Numbered from the stretch's first letter, positions 33,479 through 42,646 are shown. The stretch is DNA of 64,000 nt from Kribbella jejuensis (GCF_006715085.1 NZ_VFMM01000001.1:496001-560000); one strand, 5' to 3'. Numbers and translations are program-made. The notes: generated by a model from the sequence alone, not told the origin.

Positions 33479-34127
33479 TCACCATGCGTTGTTCGACCCG
33501 TTGCTGCAGGACCTCAGCGATCGTTCACGCGACGAGGTGCTCGCCGCTTTCAGCGCGGTCCAGTACGCCGCGCACCCGGTCGCCGAAGTACAGCTCGCCG
33601 GTCTGCGCGACGTCACGCTCCGCCGCCAGGTGCAGCGGATGCTCAAGCTGATCGGTCGCACACTCGTCCACGTCGACGGCACCCACTGGACCGCTGGGTA
33701 TGACGACGACATCGCCGCGAGTCTTGCCGCGCAGGGCTGGCAGCCGCTGTCGGTCATCGACCGCGCGGTGCTCGTGCTGGTGCTGATCCACTCGGTCGCG
33801 ATCCCGCGCAGCGAAGGCATCCTGACCGGCGACAGCTGGAAGTCCGCGCGCCCGACAACGGTCGACGAGCTGCGAACGACCAGGATCAGCGGCGAAGAGC
33901 GCCGGCTCGCACTGCAGCGGTTACGTGCCGCGGGTTTGATCCAGCTGTCGGGCGATCATTCGAGCGGCCCGTCGTACATCCCTGGTCCGCAGTTGCAGCG
34001 CCTCACCCCGGCCGCCCGCCGTCGCCTGCAGGATCAGCTCATTCTCGCCGCTGCCCCGGCCAGTCCGATCGCCGAAGCCATCCGCGCCCGTCACGGGGTC
34101 CCTGTCGAAGTGGGAGATGAAACATGA
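33471..34127 (+). CDS. MukE/JetB-like winged-helix subunit (candidate)
   Basis: A 218-residue protein. Residues 105-190 look like a winged helix: PLSVIDRAVLVLVLIHSVAI, then TVDELRTTRISGEERRLALQ and a wing around LIQLSGDHSSG. MukE, MksE and JetB subunits are of this size, and their genes lie just before the SMC gene, as here. Its stop overlaps the SMC start by 4 bp (ATGA), indicating tight stoichiometry. The assignment as the KITE-type partner of the SMC protein is inferred from position and fold hints, not a proven match. Confidence 0.55.
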   Translation: MTDHHALFDPLLQDLSDRSRDEVLAAFSAVQYAAHPVAEVQLAGLRDVTLRRQVQRMLKLIGRTLVHVDGTHWTAGYDDDIAASLAAQGWQPLSVIDRAVLVLVLIHSVAIPRSEGILTGDSWKSARPTTVDELRTTRISGEERRLALQRLRAAGLIQLSGDHSSGPSYIPGPQLQRLTPAARRRLQDQLILAAAPASPIAEAIRARHGVPVEVGDET

Positions 34128-37100
34128 GCGCCGCCGAGGACGGGCCGTTCGACATCCTGGGGTCGAAGGTGCTGCTGGGCGTGCAGGTCGTGGACCTGTC
34201 CCGGCTGTCCACCCACCCGATCCCGATGATCGGGCGCGGTCTGATCACCGTCGCCGGGCAGGGCCCCACCGACTCCAACGGCGCCGGCAAGTCGTCGTGG
34301 ATCGCCGCGCTCAGCCTGCTGCACGCGGACGACCAGTGGCGGCTGACCAGCGGTGCGCCAGGCGCGGCCGAGCTGCTGTTCACCGCCGAGGCCGCCGGTC
34401 AGGAGGGCAACTGGTCGAACGTCGACCGCGGCTACATCGTCGGTGTGTTCTCCGACCCCGACCTGACCGACCTCGACGATATCGAGGCGGCCGCGATCAC
34501 GGTATGGATCCGCATCAACCGCAAGGCGTCGTACATCGACCTGCGCTGGAAGCACGGACTGCACATCCCGTACGGCGCGACCGAGGCCGAGCGCGCCGCC
34601 GGCGCGGACGCACTGTGGGCGGCCCTGCCGCATTCGAACGGCCGCACCGACTTCCACGCGAACAAGCTCTCCCAGGTGCTGTACGGCGGACAGGTCCGGT
34701 GCGTCTCGTTCCTGTCGACGTCCGTACGGTCGAGCCCGACCGCGAACCTGCTGGCCGAGCCGCTCAACGAGCTCGGCCCGGCCCGCATCTTCAACGCGAT
34801 CGCGACGCTCACCGGTCTCGACCACGAACTCGAACAGGAACAGGCGCACCGTTCGGCCGAGCACACCCAGCGCGAGGCGACCAAGCAGGCGACCGCGGAC
34901 CTGCAGCGCTGGGAGCAGGAGATGGCGACCGTCGAGGCCGGCATCCTGCAGCGCGCTGCCGCCCGCGAGGCGCTGGCCGCAGCGAAGGAGTCCTGGCAGG
35001 CGCGGTCGGCCCGGCATCTGATCGACGGTTCGGCGCGTAACGCCGAGATCCTCCAGGAGCTGGCCGCGCTGGACGAGCGCGTCGCCGAACAGGAGGCCCG
35101 CAAAGAAGCGATCGCCGCCGAGATCGATGCCTTCGGCAACGAGGAGAACCTGCTCCGGGACGTGCAGCTGACCCGTCAGGAGCGGGACAAGCTGGACGCC
35201 CGCGACCGTGAGCTCGACCTGGCGCAGCGTTCGATGCGTGAGCAGCTGGAGCGGCTCGGCCAGGAGCACCGGCGTTTGCTGGAGGCGGGCCGGTCGGCAG
35301 ACGGCCGGGATCTGGCCGCCGCCGCCGAGGAGCAGGACGAGGCGCGCGCTGTTCTCGAGGAGCACATCGGCCGCGACCACGCCGCGCGTTCCGCGGTCGA
35401 CTACGCGACGGCCGAGCTGCGTGAGGCCGAGAGCGGTCAGACGGTGTCGGCCGCGCAGCAGCAGGTGCTGGAGAACGCCGGGATCGAGTGCGGCGCGCTC
35501 ACGGACATCACCGAGCTACCGGCGTCCGACCGGGCGGAGTGGGAGCCGCGGCTCGCGCCGTACCGCGAGGCTGTCGTCATCGACTTCGGCGATGCGACTG
35601 TGGCGGCGACCGCGCTCGCCGATGCTGGGTACTCCGGCTTCCTGCTGGTGCTGGCGAATCGGCCCGGCGCTGCGGCATTCCGCGGGCCGAAGTCGGCGGA
35701 CAAGCGGTTCGTGCTGGACGCGTTCTTCGCCGCGATCGGCGAGCGCGCGACCAAGGACAATATCGACGACGCGGCCGGCGTGGTCGCGGTCGGGCAGTTC
35801 GACGAACCGATCACCGGCCGTACGGCGCGGATCGAGGCGGCCCGGCGCCGCGTCGAGGCCGCGATCGAGGCCCGCACGATCGCCTCCGCCGCGCTGGAGC
35901 AGGCGCGCTCCCGCGTCGAGCAGGCAGAACGCCGTACGGCGGCCGCTCGTGCGCTGGCCGATGCGGAGTCGGTGCAGGAGCAGATCCTCGCGCTCCGCGA
36001 GACCGTCGACCGCCACGAGAGCGACCGCGATTCCCTTGCGCCACAACTACAGGCCGCGAAGGAGTCCGCCGAGGCGGCCGCCGGCCAGCAACTCGTCCGC
36101 GACGAACGCCTGAAGAATCTCGAGGCGACCCGTCGCGACCACGACCGCATCCTCGACGAGCTGACCGCGCGCCGGCTCGCGCTGCGGGAGGAGCAGAGCG
36201 CGCTCGACCTCACCACTCGGACGGCCACCTGGGGTGGCACGCCTGCGGAAGCCGAGGAATTCCTGCTCGGGCTGGCGGACGACGCCCAACGCCGTACGAC
36301 TGCGGACTGGAACCACCAGGCCTGCACCCAGCTCGACGACGTCATCCGCCGATGCTTCCCGAGCGCGCGTTCCCGGGAGGAGATCCCGGCCGAGCTCTGG
36401 GAGATCTTGAACGGTCCCGACGGCTGGACAAGCGGCACCCTCAGCGATCGCGTCGGCCTGGTCCCGGCGCTGCAGCGAACGCTGAGCAGCCACCTCGCCC
36501 AGCACGAGACCTTCGACAGCCTGCAGCAACAGCAGATCGCCAGCCAGCGCGCGGAGCGGAACGCCGCTCTCGAACGCGCCCGCGAGGGTCTCGATGAGGC
36601 GGAAAGTACGGCCCGTGCACACCGCGCCTCGCTTGCCGACGGCATCAAGGCCCGGTTGCGGCTGGTGTCGCAGGAGTTCGACCGCCTCGACCAGCAGTAC
36701 GGCGGGTACGGCGCGAAGCTGGAGTTCCCGGAGCCCGATCCGCCCGCCGAGCCCGACAAGCCGTGGCGCTGGACGGTCACCCCGAAGTGGCGGCGGTCCG
36801 AGGGCGGCCCGTTCTCCGCATTCAACGTGAAGGGCAACACCGCCCAGATGGACGAGAAGGCGGTCAAGCTCGTGTGCGCGGCCGCGCTCGCCGGCGGATC
36901 GGACCGTCCGCTGCTGCTGATCCTCGACGAGCTCGGGCGCAACCTCGGTTCGCAGCACCGGCGCGAGGCGGTGGCGCTGTTCGAGCAGATCGGCCGCGAC
37001 CGGAACATCACGGTGATCGGCGCCCTCCAGGACGACATGGAGCGGTACGCCCTCGCCTCTTCCCGGCTGTACGTCAAGCTCCGCCGGAGCTCCGACACCA

Positions 37101-37237
37101 TGCCGTACAACCAGGCCCCCGTGGTCAAGGGCAACGAAGACAACGCGGCTCGCGTCGAGCTGCTCCGCGAGTGGATGACGTCGTACCGCGGCTCCACGCC
37201 GACCCTGGAGCTCGCGTCACCGACCCTTACCGCTTGA
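34124..37237 (+). CDS. SMC/MukB/JetC-like ATPase
   Basis: A 1037-residue SMC-type ATPase. Walker A is in TDSNGAGKSSWIAALSLL near residues 49-66. Long coiled coil runs from about 235-440 and 560-880, rich in Glu, Arg, Ala and Gln heptads. Between them is a globular hinge-like segment (LTDITELPASDRAEWEPR near 457-475) similar in place and flavour to MukB/JetC hinges. Walker B is RPLLLILDELGRNLG near 926-940, with a following D-loop and the switch segment ITVIGALQDDM. The ABC signature normally reading LSGG is not visible; the corresponding place reads KGNTAQMDEKAVKLVCAAAL. It is the last gene of a coupled four-gene operon. No JetD-type nuclease/toprim gene follows, so this is not a standard Wadjet system. 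Confidence 0.8.
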   Translation: MSAAEDGPFDILGSKVLLGVQVVDLSRLSTHPIPMIGRGLITVAGQGPTDSNGAGKSSWIAALSLLHADDQWRLTSGAPGAAELLFTAEAAGQEGNWSNVDRGYIVGVFSDPDLTDLDDIEAAAITVWIRINRKASYIDLRWKHGLHIPYGATEAERAAGADALWAALPHSNGRTDFHANKLSQVLYGGQVRCVSFLSTSVRSSPTANLLAEPLNELGPARIFNAIATLTGLDHELEQEQAHRSAEHTQREATKQATADLQRWEQEMATVEAGILQRAAAREALAAAKESWQARSARHLIDGSARNAEILQELAALDERVAEQEARKEAIAAEIDAFGNEENLLRDVQLTRQERDKLDARDRELDLAQRSMREQLERLGQEHRRLLEAGRSADGRDLAAAAEEQDEARAVLEEHIGRDHAARSAVDYATAELREAESGQTVSAAQQQVLENAGIECGALTDITELPASDRAEWEPRLAPYREAVVIDFGDATVAATALADAGYSGFLLVLANRPGAAAFRGPKSADKRFVLDAFFAAIGERATKDNIDDAAGVVAVGQFDEPITGRTARIEAARRRVEAAIEARTIASAALEQARSRVEQAERRTAAARALADAESVQEQILALRETVDRHESDRDSLAPQLQAAKESAEAAAGQQLVRDERLKNLEATRRDHDRILDELTARRLALREEQSALDLTTRTATWGGTPAEAEEFLLGLADDAQRRTTADWNHQACTQLDDVIRRCFPSARSREEIPAELWEILNGPDGWTSGTLSDRVGLVPALQRTLSSHLAQHETFDSLQQQQIASQRAERNAALERAREGLDEAESTARAHRASLADGIKARLRLVSQEFDRLDQQYGGYGAKLEFPEPDPPAEPDKPWRWTVTPKWRRSEGGPFSAFNVKGNTAQMDEKAVKLVCAAALAGGSDRPLLLILDELGRNLGSQHRREAVALFEQIGRDRNITVIGALQDDMERYALASSRLYVKLRRSSDTMPYNQAPVVKGNEDNAARVELLREWMTSYRGSTPTLELASPTLTA

Positions 37238-37478
37238 CACTTGTCCAGATTTCGACACGTGCTTACCAAAAGTGGACCCCGGTGCAGACCTAGGACCCGG
37301 GAGTGCAGCAGTATGGTCCGGTGACTTTTCCGGAGAGCCGCCGCGCCCGCGTGCAGCGAGCAGCCGGACCTCTGGTCAAGCGGTCGTATGACGGCGTACC
37401 GTCACCTGCATCCGGCATGTCACGCACTGACACAACGGCACCTCCGCCGCACCGGCCGCCTCATGATCGGAGGGCGTG

Positions 37479-38129
37479 ATGGCATCCTGGCTCCTCCGCG
37501 CCCAATGGTCACACCGTGACGAGTCCGTCGAGCACCGCGCGCTCCGCGTCGGTCGCACGCTGACGGCCGTCGCGGTCGCGTTCCCGGACGTCCACAACTG
37601 GACGCAGGACGAGCGCTGGGGCTACCACGTACTCGAGGCCGACGGTTCCACGCCGCTCCAGGAAATGGTCGAGGCCACGACGAAGGTTCTCGCGAACGGT
37701 ACGAGTACGACGCGGCTGCACCTGCAGAGCACCGGCGAACTGCCCTGGCTGTTCGACCTGTCCATGGGCGGCACGATGACGACGATCTCCGACCAGCTCA
37801 CCCTGCACTGGAGCGACGAGGACGCACTGCTGCAACCGGACAGATTCGCCCAGGTCCTCCGCGCAGTCGTCACGATCTGGGAACCCGAGTGGGCAAGCAT
37901 CGCCGACACCGAACTCGCAGCCGCAGCCGGCGTCTTCCGCCGCGGCATCCCGATGATGGGCTGGCTCACCTACGTCCGAGGCCTGGTCGCCGGCGCCCCC
38001 GGCATCGACATCACCCTCACCCCCTACGAACGCGGCACCCTCCTCCAAGCCCCCGTCTCCCCCACCGACCTAACCCCCGTCCACATCTGCGCCGCCGCCG
38101 CCCTAGTAGGCATCGCCCCCGAGCAATAA
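37479..38129 (+). CDS. Immunity-protein-like protein (possible Imm52 family)
   Basis: A 216-residue soluble protein starting MASWLLRAQWSHRDES after a GGAGGG site. It is Trp-rich (WTQDERWGYHVLEAD, WLFDLSMGG, TLHWSDEDALL, WEPEWASIAD) and has RRGIPMMGWLTYVRG near residue 170. The pattern reminds me of the Imm52 immunity proteins of polymorphic-toxin loci, but I hold this loosely. It lies 241 bp after the SMC operon. The DNA after its stop holds several decayed copies of its 3' end, as is often seen where immunity genes are duplicated. No partner toxin gene is visible in the window. Confidence 0.45.
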   Translation: MASWLLRAQWSHRDESVEHRALRVGRTLTAVAVAFPDVHNWTQDERWGYHVLEADGSTPLQEMVEATTKVLANGTSTTRLHLQSTGELPWLFDLSMGGTMTTISDQLTLHWSDEDALLQPDRFAQVLRAVVTIWEPEWASIADTELAAAAGVFRRGIPMMGWLTYVRGLVAGAPGIDITLTPYERGTLLQAPVSPTDLTPVHICAAAALVGIAPEQ

Positions 38130-38162
38130 CCCCCTCCCGGCACAGACTCCCGCCGCCCCAGG

Positions 38163-38710
38163 CCCGACATCACGACGCGGCGCGCCCCACGCCCGGTCTC
38201 GCCCACCGACCTAACCCCGCCCACGTCCACGCAGCCGCCCTAAGGGGCACCACCCCCGAGCAATGTCCCCTCCCGGCACATACCCCCTGCCAGCGCATGC
38301 CGCCTGCCAGCGCGTGCCGCCTGCCATCCCAGGATCGACATGCCGCGACATGCCCAGGCCCGGGCTTCCCAACCGCCCTAGCCGCTGCCCGCATCCGCGC
38401 CGCCGCGCTGACCAGCATCGCACCGAGGAATAACCACTCCCGTGCCATCGCCGCCAGCGCCCCGGACATCGAGATCACCCGGACACCACACGAACGCGGC
38501 ACCCGGCCCCAAGTCCCCGGTCTCCCCACCGATCTAAGCCCCCGCCCACATCCGCGCCGCCGCCCTGGCCAGCATCACACCGACGAATAACCACTCCCGT
38601 GCCATCGCCGGCCGGCGCCCCAGACATCGACATCACCCTCACACCACACGAACGCCGCACCCCGCCTCAAGCCCCGGTTTCCACCACCGATCTAAGCCCC
38701 CGCCCACTTC
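38163..38710 (+). repeat. Decayed tandem copies of the 3' end of the preceding gene
   Basis: At least four degraded copies of the last ~130 bp of the immunity-like gene follow it, at about 38163-38280, 38333-38450, 38456-38610 and 38611-38710. Shared landmarks are GACATCACCCTCAC, ACGAACGCGGCACC, CACCGACCTAA (or CACCGATCTAA) and GAGCAATAACC or GAGGAATAACCACTCCC. The reading frames carry early stops, so none is a usable gene. Confidence 0.7.
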
Positions 38711-38791
38711 CGGTCCGGATGCCTCCTCGAGGACCCCGGCGCCGATTGCCTCCTCGACGACGCGGGCGCCGCACACCTAGCTGCCGGTGGT

Positions 38792-39830
38792 CTAGGCGCC
38801 CGCACCGCGGCGGCGGATTGTCACGAGGTCGTGGCGGGCGGCAGGCAACGTCTGCTCCTCGACACCTTCAACGGTGAAGCCGCCATCGGCGATCAACTGC
38901 AAATCGTCCGCGCCAGGCTGACCCTCACTGGTCAGATAGTCACCCAGGAAGATCGAGTTCGCGATGTGCAACGCCAACACCTGCATCCCGCGCAGATGAA
39001 TCTCCCGCCCACCAGCCAACCGAACCTCGACATCCGGAAAGCAGAACCGGAACAGCGCCAAGATCCGCAAGCACCGCTCCGGTGTCAGCTCCCACCGCCC
39101 CTCCAACGGCGTCCCTCGAACGGAATCAGGAAGTTCACCGGAACCGAGTCCGGATCAAGCTCCCGCAACGCGAACGCGAGATCCACGATCTCCTCGTCAG
39201 ACTCTCCCATCCCGAAGATCGCCCCCGAACACGGCGACAACCCACTCTCCGCCGCCCGACGAACCGTGTCCACCCGATCTGCGTACGTATGCGTCGTACA
39301 GATCTCGCCGTACCGCTCCTCGCTCGTATCAAATTGTGGCTGTACGCGTAGGCACCCGCGTCCCGCAAATGCTCGGCCTGACCGTCCCGCAGCAGCCCAA
39401 GACATACACAAACCTCAACGTTCGGATGATCCGCCGTGATCGCACCAACCATCCCCGCCACTCGCCGGATATCCCGCTCCCCCGGACCACGACCACTCGC
39501 GACGAGACAGACGCGCTTCACCCCGGCATCCACGGCCTTCCGAGCAAGGTCAGAAGCCTCCGCGGGATCGATCCACGAATACTTCATGATCTCCGCGCTC
39601 GACCCCAACCGCTGCGAGCAGTACGAGCAATCCTCCGGACACAACCCACTCTTCAAATTGATGATCGTATTAAGTTTCACCCGCCGCCCGAAGTACCTCC
39701 GCCGCACCCGAGCAGCCCCCGCCACCACATCCAAGATCTCGTCCTCACCCGCAAGCAGATGCAGCGCCTCCGCCCGCGTAGGCAACTCCCGAGCCAAACC
39801 CTTCACCACAATCCCCTCGAGCACCGTCAC
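38792..39830 (-). pseudogene. bioB: Biotin synthase gene broken by two 1-base deletions
   Basis: Three minus-strand frames together give a complete biotin synthase, the radical-SAM enzyme converting dethiobiotin to biotin. The first (39830 to about 39330) has [10 protein letters not shown], the 4Fe-4S cluster motif, and ends in AYAYSHN. The second continues [19 protein letters not shown] to VNFLIPFEG. The third continues [20 protein letters not shown] to the end, with [13 protein letters not shown]. One base is missing near 39329 (an Asn codon AAT reduced to AT) and one near 39118 (a Gly codon before ACGCCGTTG). As read, no active enzyme can be made. Sequencing errors are possible but would need to occur twice. 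A second bioB elsewhere would be needed for biotin prototrophy. Confidence 0.85.
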
Positions 39831-39963
39831 CGCTCGATCCTCACCCCAACCCCGCCCCCCAACAATTGTTTAAAACCCACAACACCCCACCCACGATCTT
39901 GCCCCAATCCCCCCTTGCCCCATGACCCACCAACACAGTTGCCCAGAGCAATCCACCTACCTA

Positions 39964-41090
39964 GTGTCGTGAGTCAGTAATTCGGTGTTAGTCGGTATGC
40001 TGTGGTGATGCCGAGCCCGAAGGTTGATCCGGTGGTGTTGTCCGACGAGGAGCGGTCGGTGCTGGCCGGGTGGTCCAGGCGACGGAAAACGTCGCAGGCA
40101 TTGGCGTTGCGGTCCCGGATCGTGTTGCGGTGTGCTGACGGCGGCACGATCGGCGAGGTCGCTGAGGCTGTCGGGGTGTCGCGGAACATGGTGTCGAAGT
40201 GGCGTTCGCGGTTCCTGGCCGAGCGGCTGGACGGGTTGTCGGACGAGCCGCGGCCGGGCCGGCCGCGGACGATCACCGACGACGACATCGAGCAGGTGAT
40301 CACCAAGACGCTGGAGTCCACGCCGGGCGAGGACACGCACTGGTCGACCCGGTCGATGGCGTCGGCGACGGGGATGTCGCAGTCGGCGGTGTCGCGGATC
40401 TGGCGGGCGTTCGGGTTGAAGCCGCACGCGATCGAGACCTGGAAGCTGTCCACGGATCCGTTATTCGTGGACAAGGTCCGCGACGTCGTCGGCCTGTACA
40501 TGAGCCCGCCGGAGAACGCGTTGGTGCTCGCAGTCGACGAGAAGTCGCAGATGCAGGCCATCGACCGGACGGCGCCGATCCTGCCGGTGATGCCAACGAC
40601 ACCGGCGCGGATGACCCACGACTACGTGCGGCACGGCACCACCAGCCTGTTCGCCGCCCTGGATCTGTCCAGCGGGTCGGTGATCGCTCAGCACTACCGC
40701 CGGCATCGGCACCAGGAGTTCCTGCGTTTCCTGAAACTGATCGACGCCGCCGTGCCCAAAGACCTCGACCTGCATCTGGTGCTGGACAACTACGCCACCC
40801 ACAAAACCCCCAAGGTGAAGGAATGGCTGATCCGCCACCCCAGGTTCCACCTGCACTTCACCCCCACCAGCTCGTCGTGGCTCAACCTGGTGGAACGCTG
40901 GTTCGCCGAACTCACCAACCGCAAACTGCGCCGCTCCGCCCACCGCAGCGTCACCGAACTCGAGGCCGACGTCCGCGCCTGGATCAACACCTGGAACGAA
41001 GACCCCAAACCCTTCGTCTGGACCAAGACCGCCGACCAAATCCTCGACACCCTCGCCGCATACTGCCAACGAATTACCGACTCACGACAC
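39964..41090 (+). mobile_element. IS630-family insertion sequence
   Basis: A 1127-bp element bounded by near-perfect terminal inverted repeats. GTGTCGTGAGTCAGTAATTC at 39964 matches the reverse complement of the right end (GTGTCGTGAGTCGGTAATTC) at one mismatch in 20. A TA dinucleotide flanks each end (39962-39963 and 41091-41092), as expected for IS630 elements, which duplicate TA. It carries one intact transposase gene. It inserted 134 bp upstream of the broken bioB gene, into what would be that gene's promoter region. Confidence 0.88.
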
Positions 41091-41093
41091 TAG
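40008..41093 (+). CDS. IS630-family transposase
   Basis: A 361-residue DDE transposase. The N-terminus has two helix-turn-helix-like segments (TIGEVAEAVGVSRNMVSKW and GMSQSAVSRIWRAFGLK). The catalytic acidic residues are in VLAVDEKSQMQ near 178, LHLVLDNYATHK near 255 and SWLNLVERWFAEL near 290, the D...D...E pattern with IS630-type spacing. It is full length and in frame, so probably active. GTG codons at 40002 and 40005 are alternative starts. Its stop TAG (41091-41093) is built from the flanking TA target duplication plus the next base, so the host sequence supplies the end of the gene. Confidence 0.9.
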   Translation: MPSPKVDPVVLSDEERSVLAGWSRRRKTSQALALRSRIVLRCADGGTIGEVAEAVGVSRNMVSKWRSRFLAERLDGLSDEPRPGRPRTITDDDIEQVITKTLESTPGEDTHWSTRSMASATGMSQSAVSRIWRAFGLKPHAIETWKLSTDPLFVDKVRDVVGLYMSPPENALVLAVDEKSQMQAIDRTAPILPVMPTTPARMTHDYVRHGTTSLFAALDLSSGSVIAQHYRRHRHQEFLRFLKLIDAAVPKDLDLHLVLDNYATHKTPKVKEWLIRHPRFHLHFTPTSSSWLNLVERWFAELTNRKLRRSAHRSVTELEADVRAWINTWNEDPKPFVWTKTADQILDTLAAYCQRITDSRH

Positions 41094-42646
41094 AACAAGC
41101 CACCCGGCAAACAAGGCCGGTGATGGCGCCAGCCGGACCAGCCCGGCAAAGCAGCCGGCGATGCACCCAGCCGCCTCCTCGGCCTGATGCTCGACCGCAT
41201 ACTCGGCCGCAGAGCCCAGCCCGCCCAGCGCGCCGTCGACAGCCACGAGCCGCGCTCGGTGGGGCCCCAGCGAACGACCTCCGGCCAGCGATGGCCGAGC
41301 TGCCGACCGCGGAGGCCCGCCGCCAAAGCCGCGGAGCAACGCGGCGAGACGGGCCGCTTGTCGGCGCAGGCGGGCACCCGCCGAACGAGCAGCACGTAGG
41401 CTACTGCGTAATGCCCGGCGCTGGGGTCAGATGCAGGCGACTGAGGGCGGGCTGCTGAGGCGCCGTACCGGTTGCTGGCGCCGGATCGAGCAAGTCGCCG
41501 AAGAGCGGCCAAAGGTACTGCGTACCGACCAGTGCGGGCCGCCAGGTCCGCGCCGCCGAAGCCCTGGAGCAATGCGGCGGAGCCGGCCGGTTGTTGGCAC
41601 AGATGGGCACCCTGGCGACGGAACCCAGGCGCAGGTTCTGCATAGTGCCCGGTGCGAGATCAGACGCGGGCTGCTGGGAGCGGACTGGTGAGGCCCCGGA
41701 CCGGTTGATGGCGCCGCATGGAGCAAGCCGACGAACGAGCTGCTAAAGGTACTGCGTAGTGGCCAGTGCGGGCCGCCGCATGCGGGCTACCGACGCGGAG
41801 CTGCTGAAGATGCTTGCCGAGGATGCCCCCTGAGGCAGTCTCCGTGAGGTACAGCCCGGTGAAGGCACCGGACCGACGCGGTCGACGGCGCGAGCCGTGG
41901 CTCAGCGCGAAGGACCGCGGCGATGTATCGCGCGGCGCCAGACGCGGCCTATCAGGTGGAAGGTGCCCGTGCGAGCCGCCAGTCCGGGCTGCTGAGGCGG
42001 GCTGCCGAGGCCGCTGAGGCAGCCTGTGACGTACGGCCTGCTGAAGGCACCGGACCGGCGGAGTTGATGGTACGAGCCGTGGCGCGGGCCAACGAGCGGG
42101 CGGACGTACTGCCCTGTGGCAAGCGCGGCCTACCAGGTCAGTGCCGCCAGGTGCCGGCCTGTCAGGTGCGGGCGACTGCTGCGGACCGCCAAGTCCGGAC
42201 TGCCGAGGTGCTGTGGCGAGGCAGTTCATGGCATTAGATGGGCAAGACCCGTGAGGAGGGAGACGGGGTGAAGGTCGCGCTGGCCTCAAGCGACCAGGGA
42301 GAACGCGCGGGCGGGAACTGTCCGGGGGCGATCGTCCAGGCGGTGGGTGCCGACAGCGCGGCAGTTGAGCAGCAGACAGGACTGCACTCAGCGCAGGTGC
42401 CGGCAGACAGAGCCGCACTCAGCGCGGGGTGCCGGCGGCCGGGAACCGTCCAGGCGTCCGTGCCTACAGCCGAAGCCTCCGACGCCGGCGACCGCCAGTG
42501 GCCGGCGGCGGCCGAGCTCGATGCGATGCGGCCCGTGCAGTCCGGCCGTCCGCAGCGGGAAACCGTCAGGGCGGTCCGCGGCGGGAAACCGTCAGGGGCG
42601 GTCCGCTGTCGGGATGTCTTCGGCGGTACAAAGCGTCTGGGGAAAT
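41094..42646. repeat. Degenerate GC-rich repeat region without genes
   Basis: About 1.55 kb between the IS element and the rRNA terminator. Recurrent blocks such as TACTGCGTA followed by CCAGTGCGGGCCGCC appear near 41404, 41518, 41635, 41752, 41915 and 42108. The first four lie about 115-120 bp apart, with a higher-order period near 233 bp. GAGCAAGTCGCCGAA and GAGCAAGCCGACGAA are matching segments of neighbouring units. Near 42555-42605 a short unit GCGGGAAACCGTCAGG is repeated twice in tandem. Open frames here are short, lack ribosome sites and share no family pattern, so I see no gene. Confidence 0.6.

Noticed and set aside
31570..37237. Calling the SMC operon a standard Wadjet system
   Set aside because: No JetD-like gene is visible, there is an extra small subunit, and the ATPase signature is divergent.
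35437..37269. 610-codon minus-strand frame opposite the SMC-like gene
   Set aside because: Ser/Arg-rich shadow of the coiled-coil gene, with no motifs. The sense strand has Walker A and B.
37889..38590. 233-codon Pro/His/Arg-rich frame overlapping the immunity-like gene
   Set aside because: Out-of-frame reading of the gene and its decayed repeats. The composition is an artefact of GC-rich codons.
38130..38791. CRISPR array in the repeat stretch
   Set aside because: Repeats are ~130-150 bp, degraded, and match the end of the adjacent gene. They are not short identical repeats with unique spacers, and no cas genes are present.
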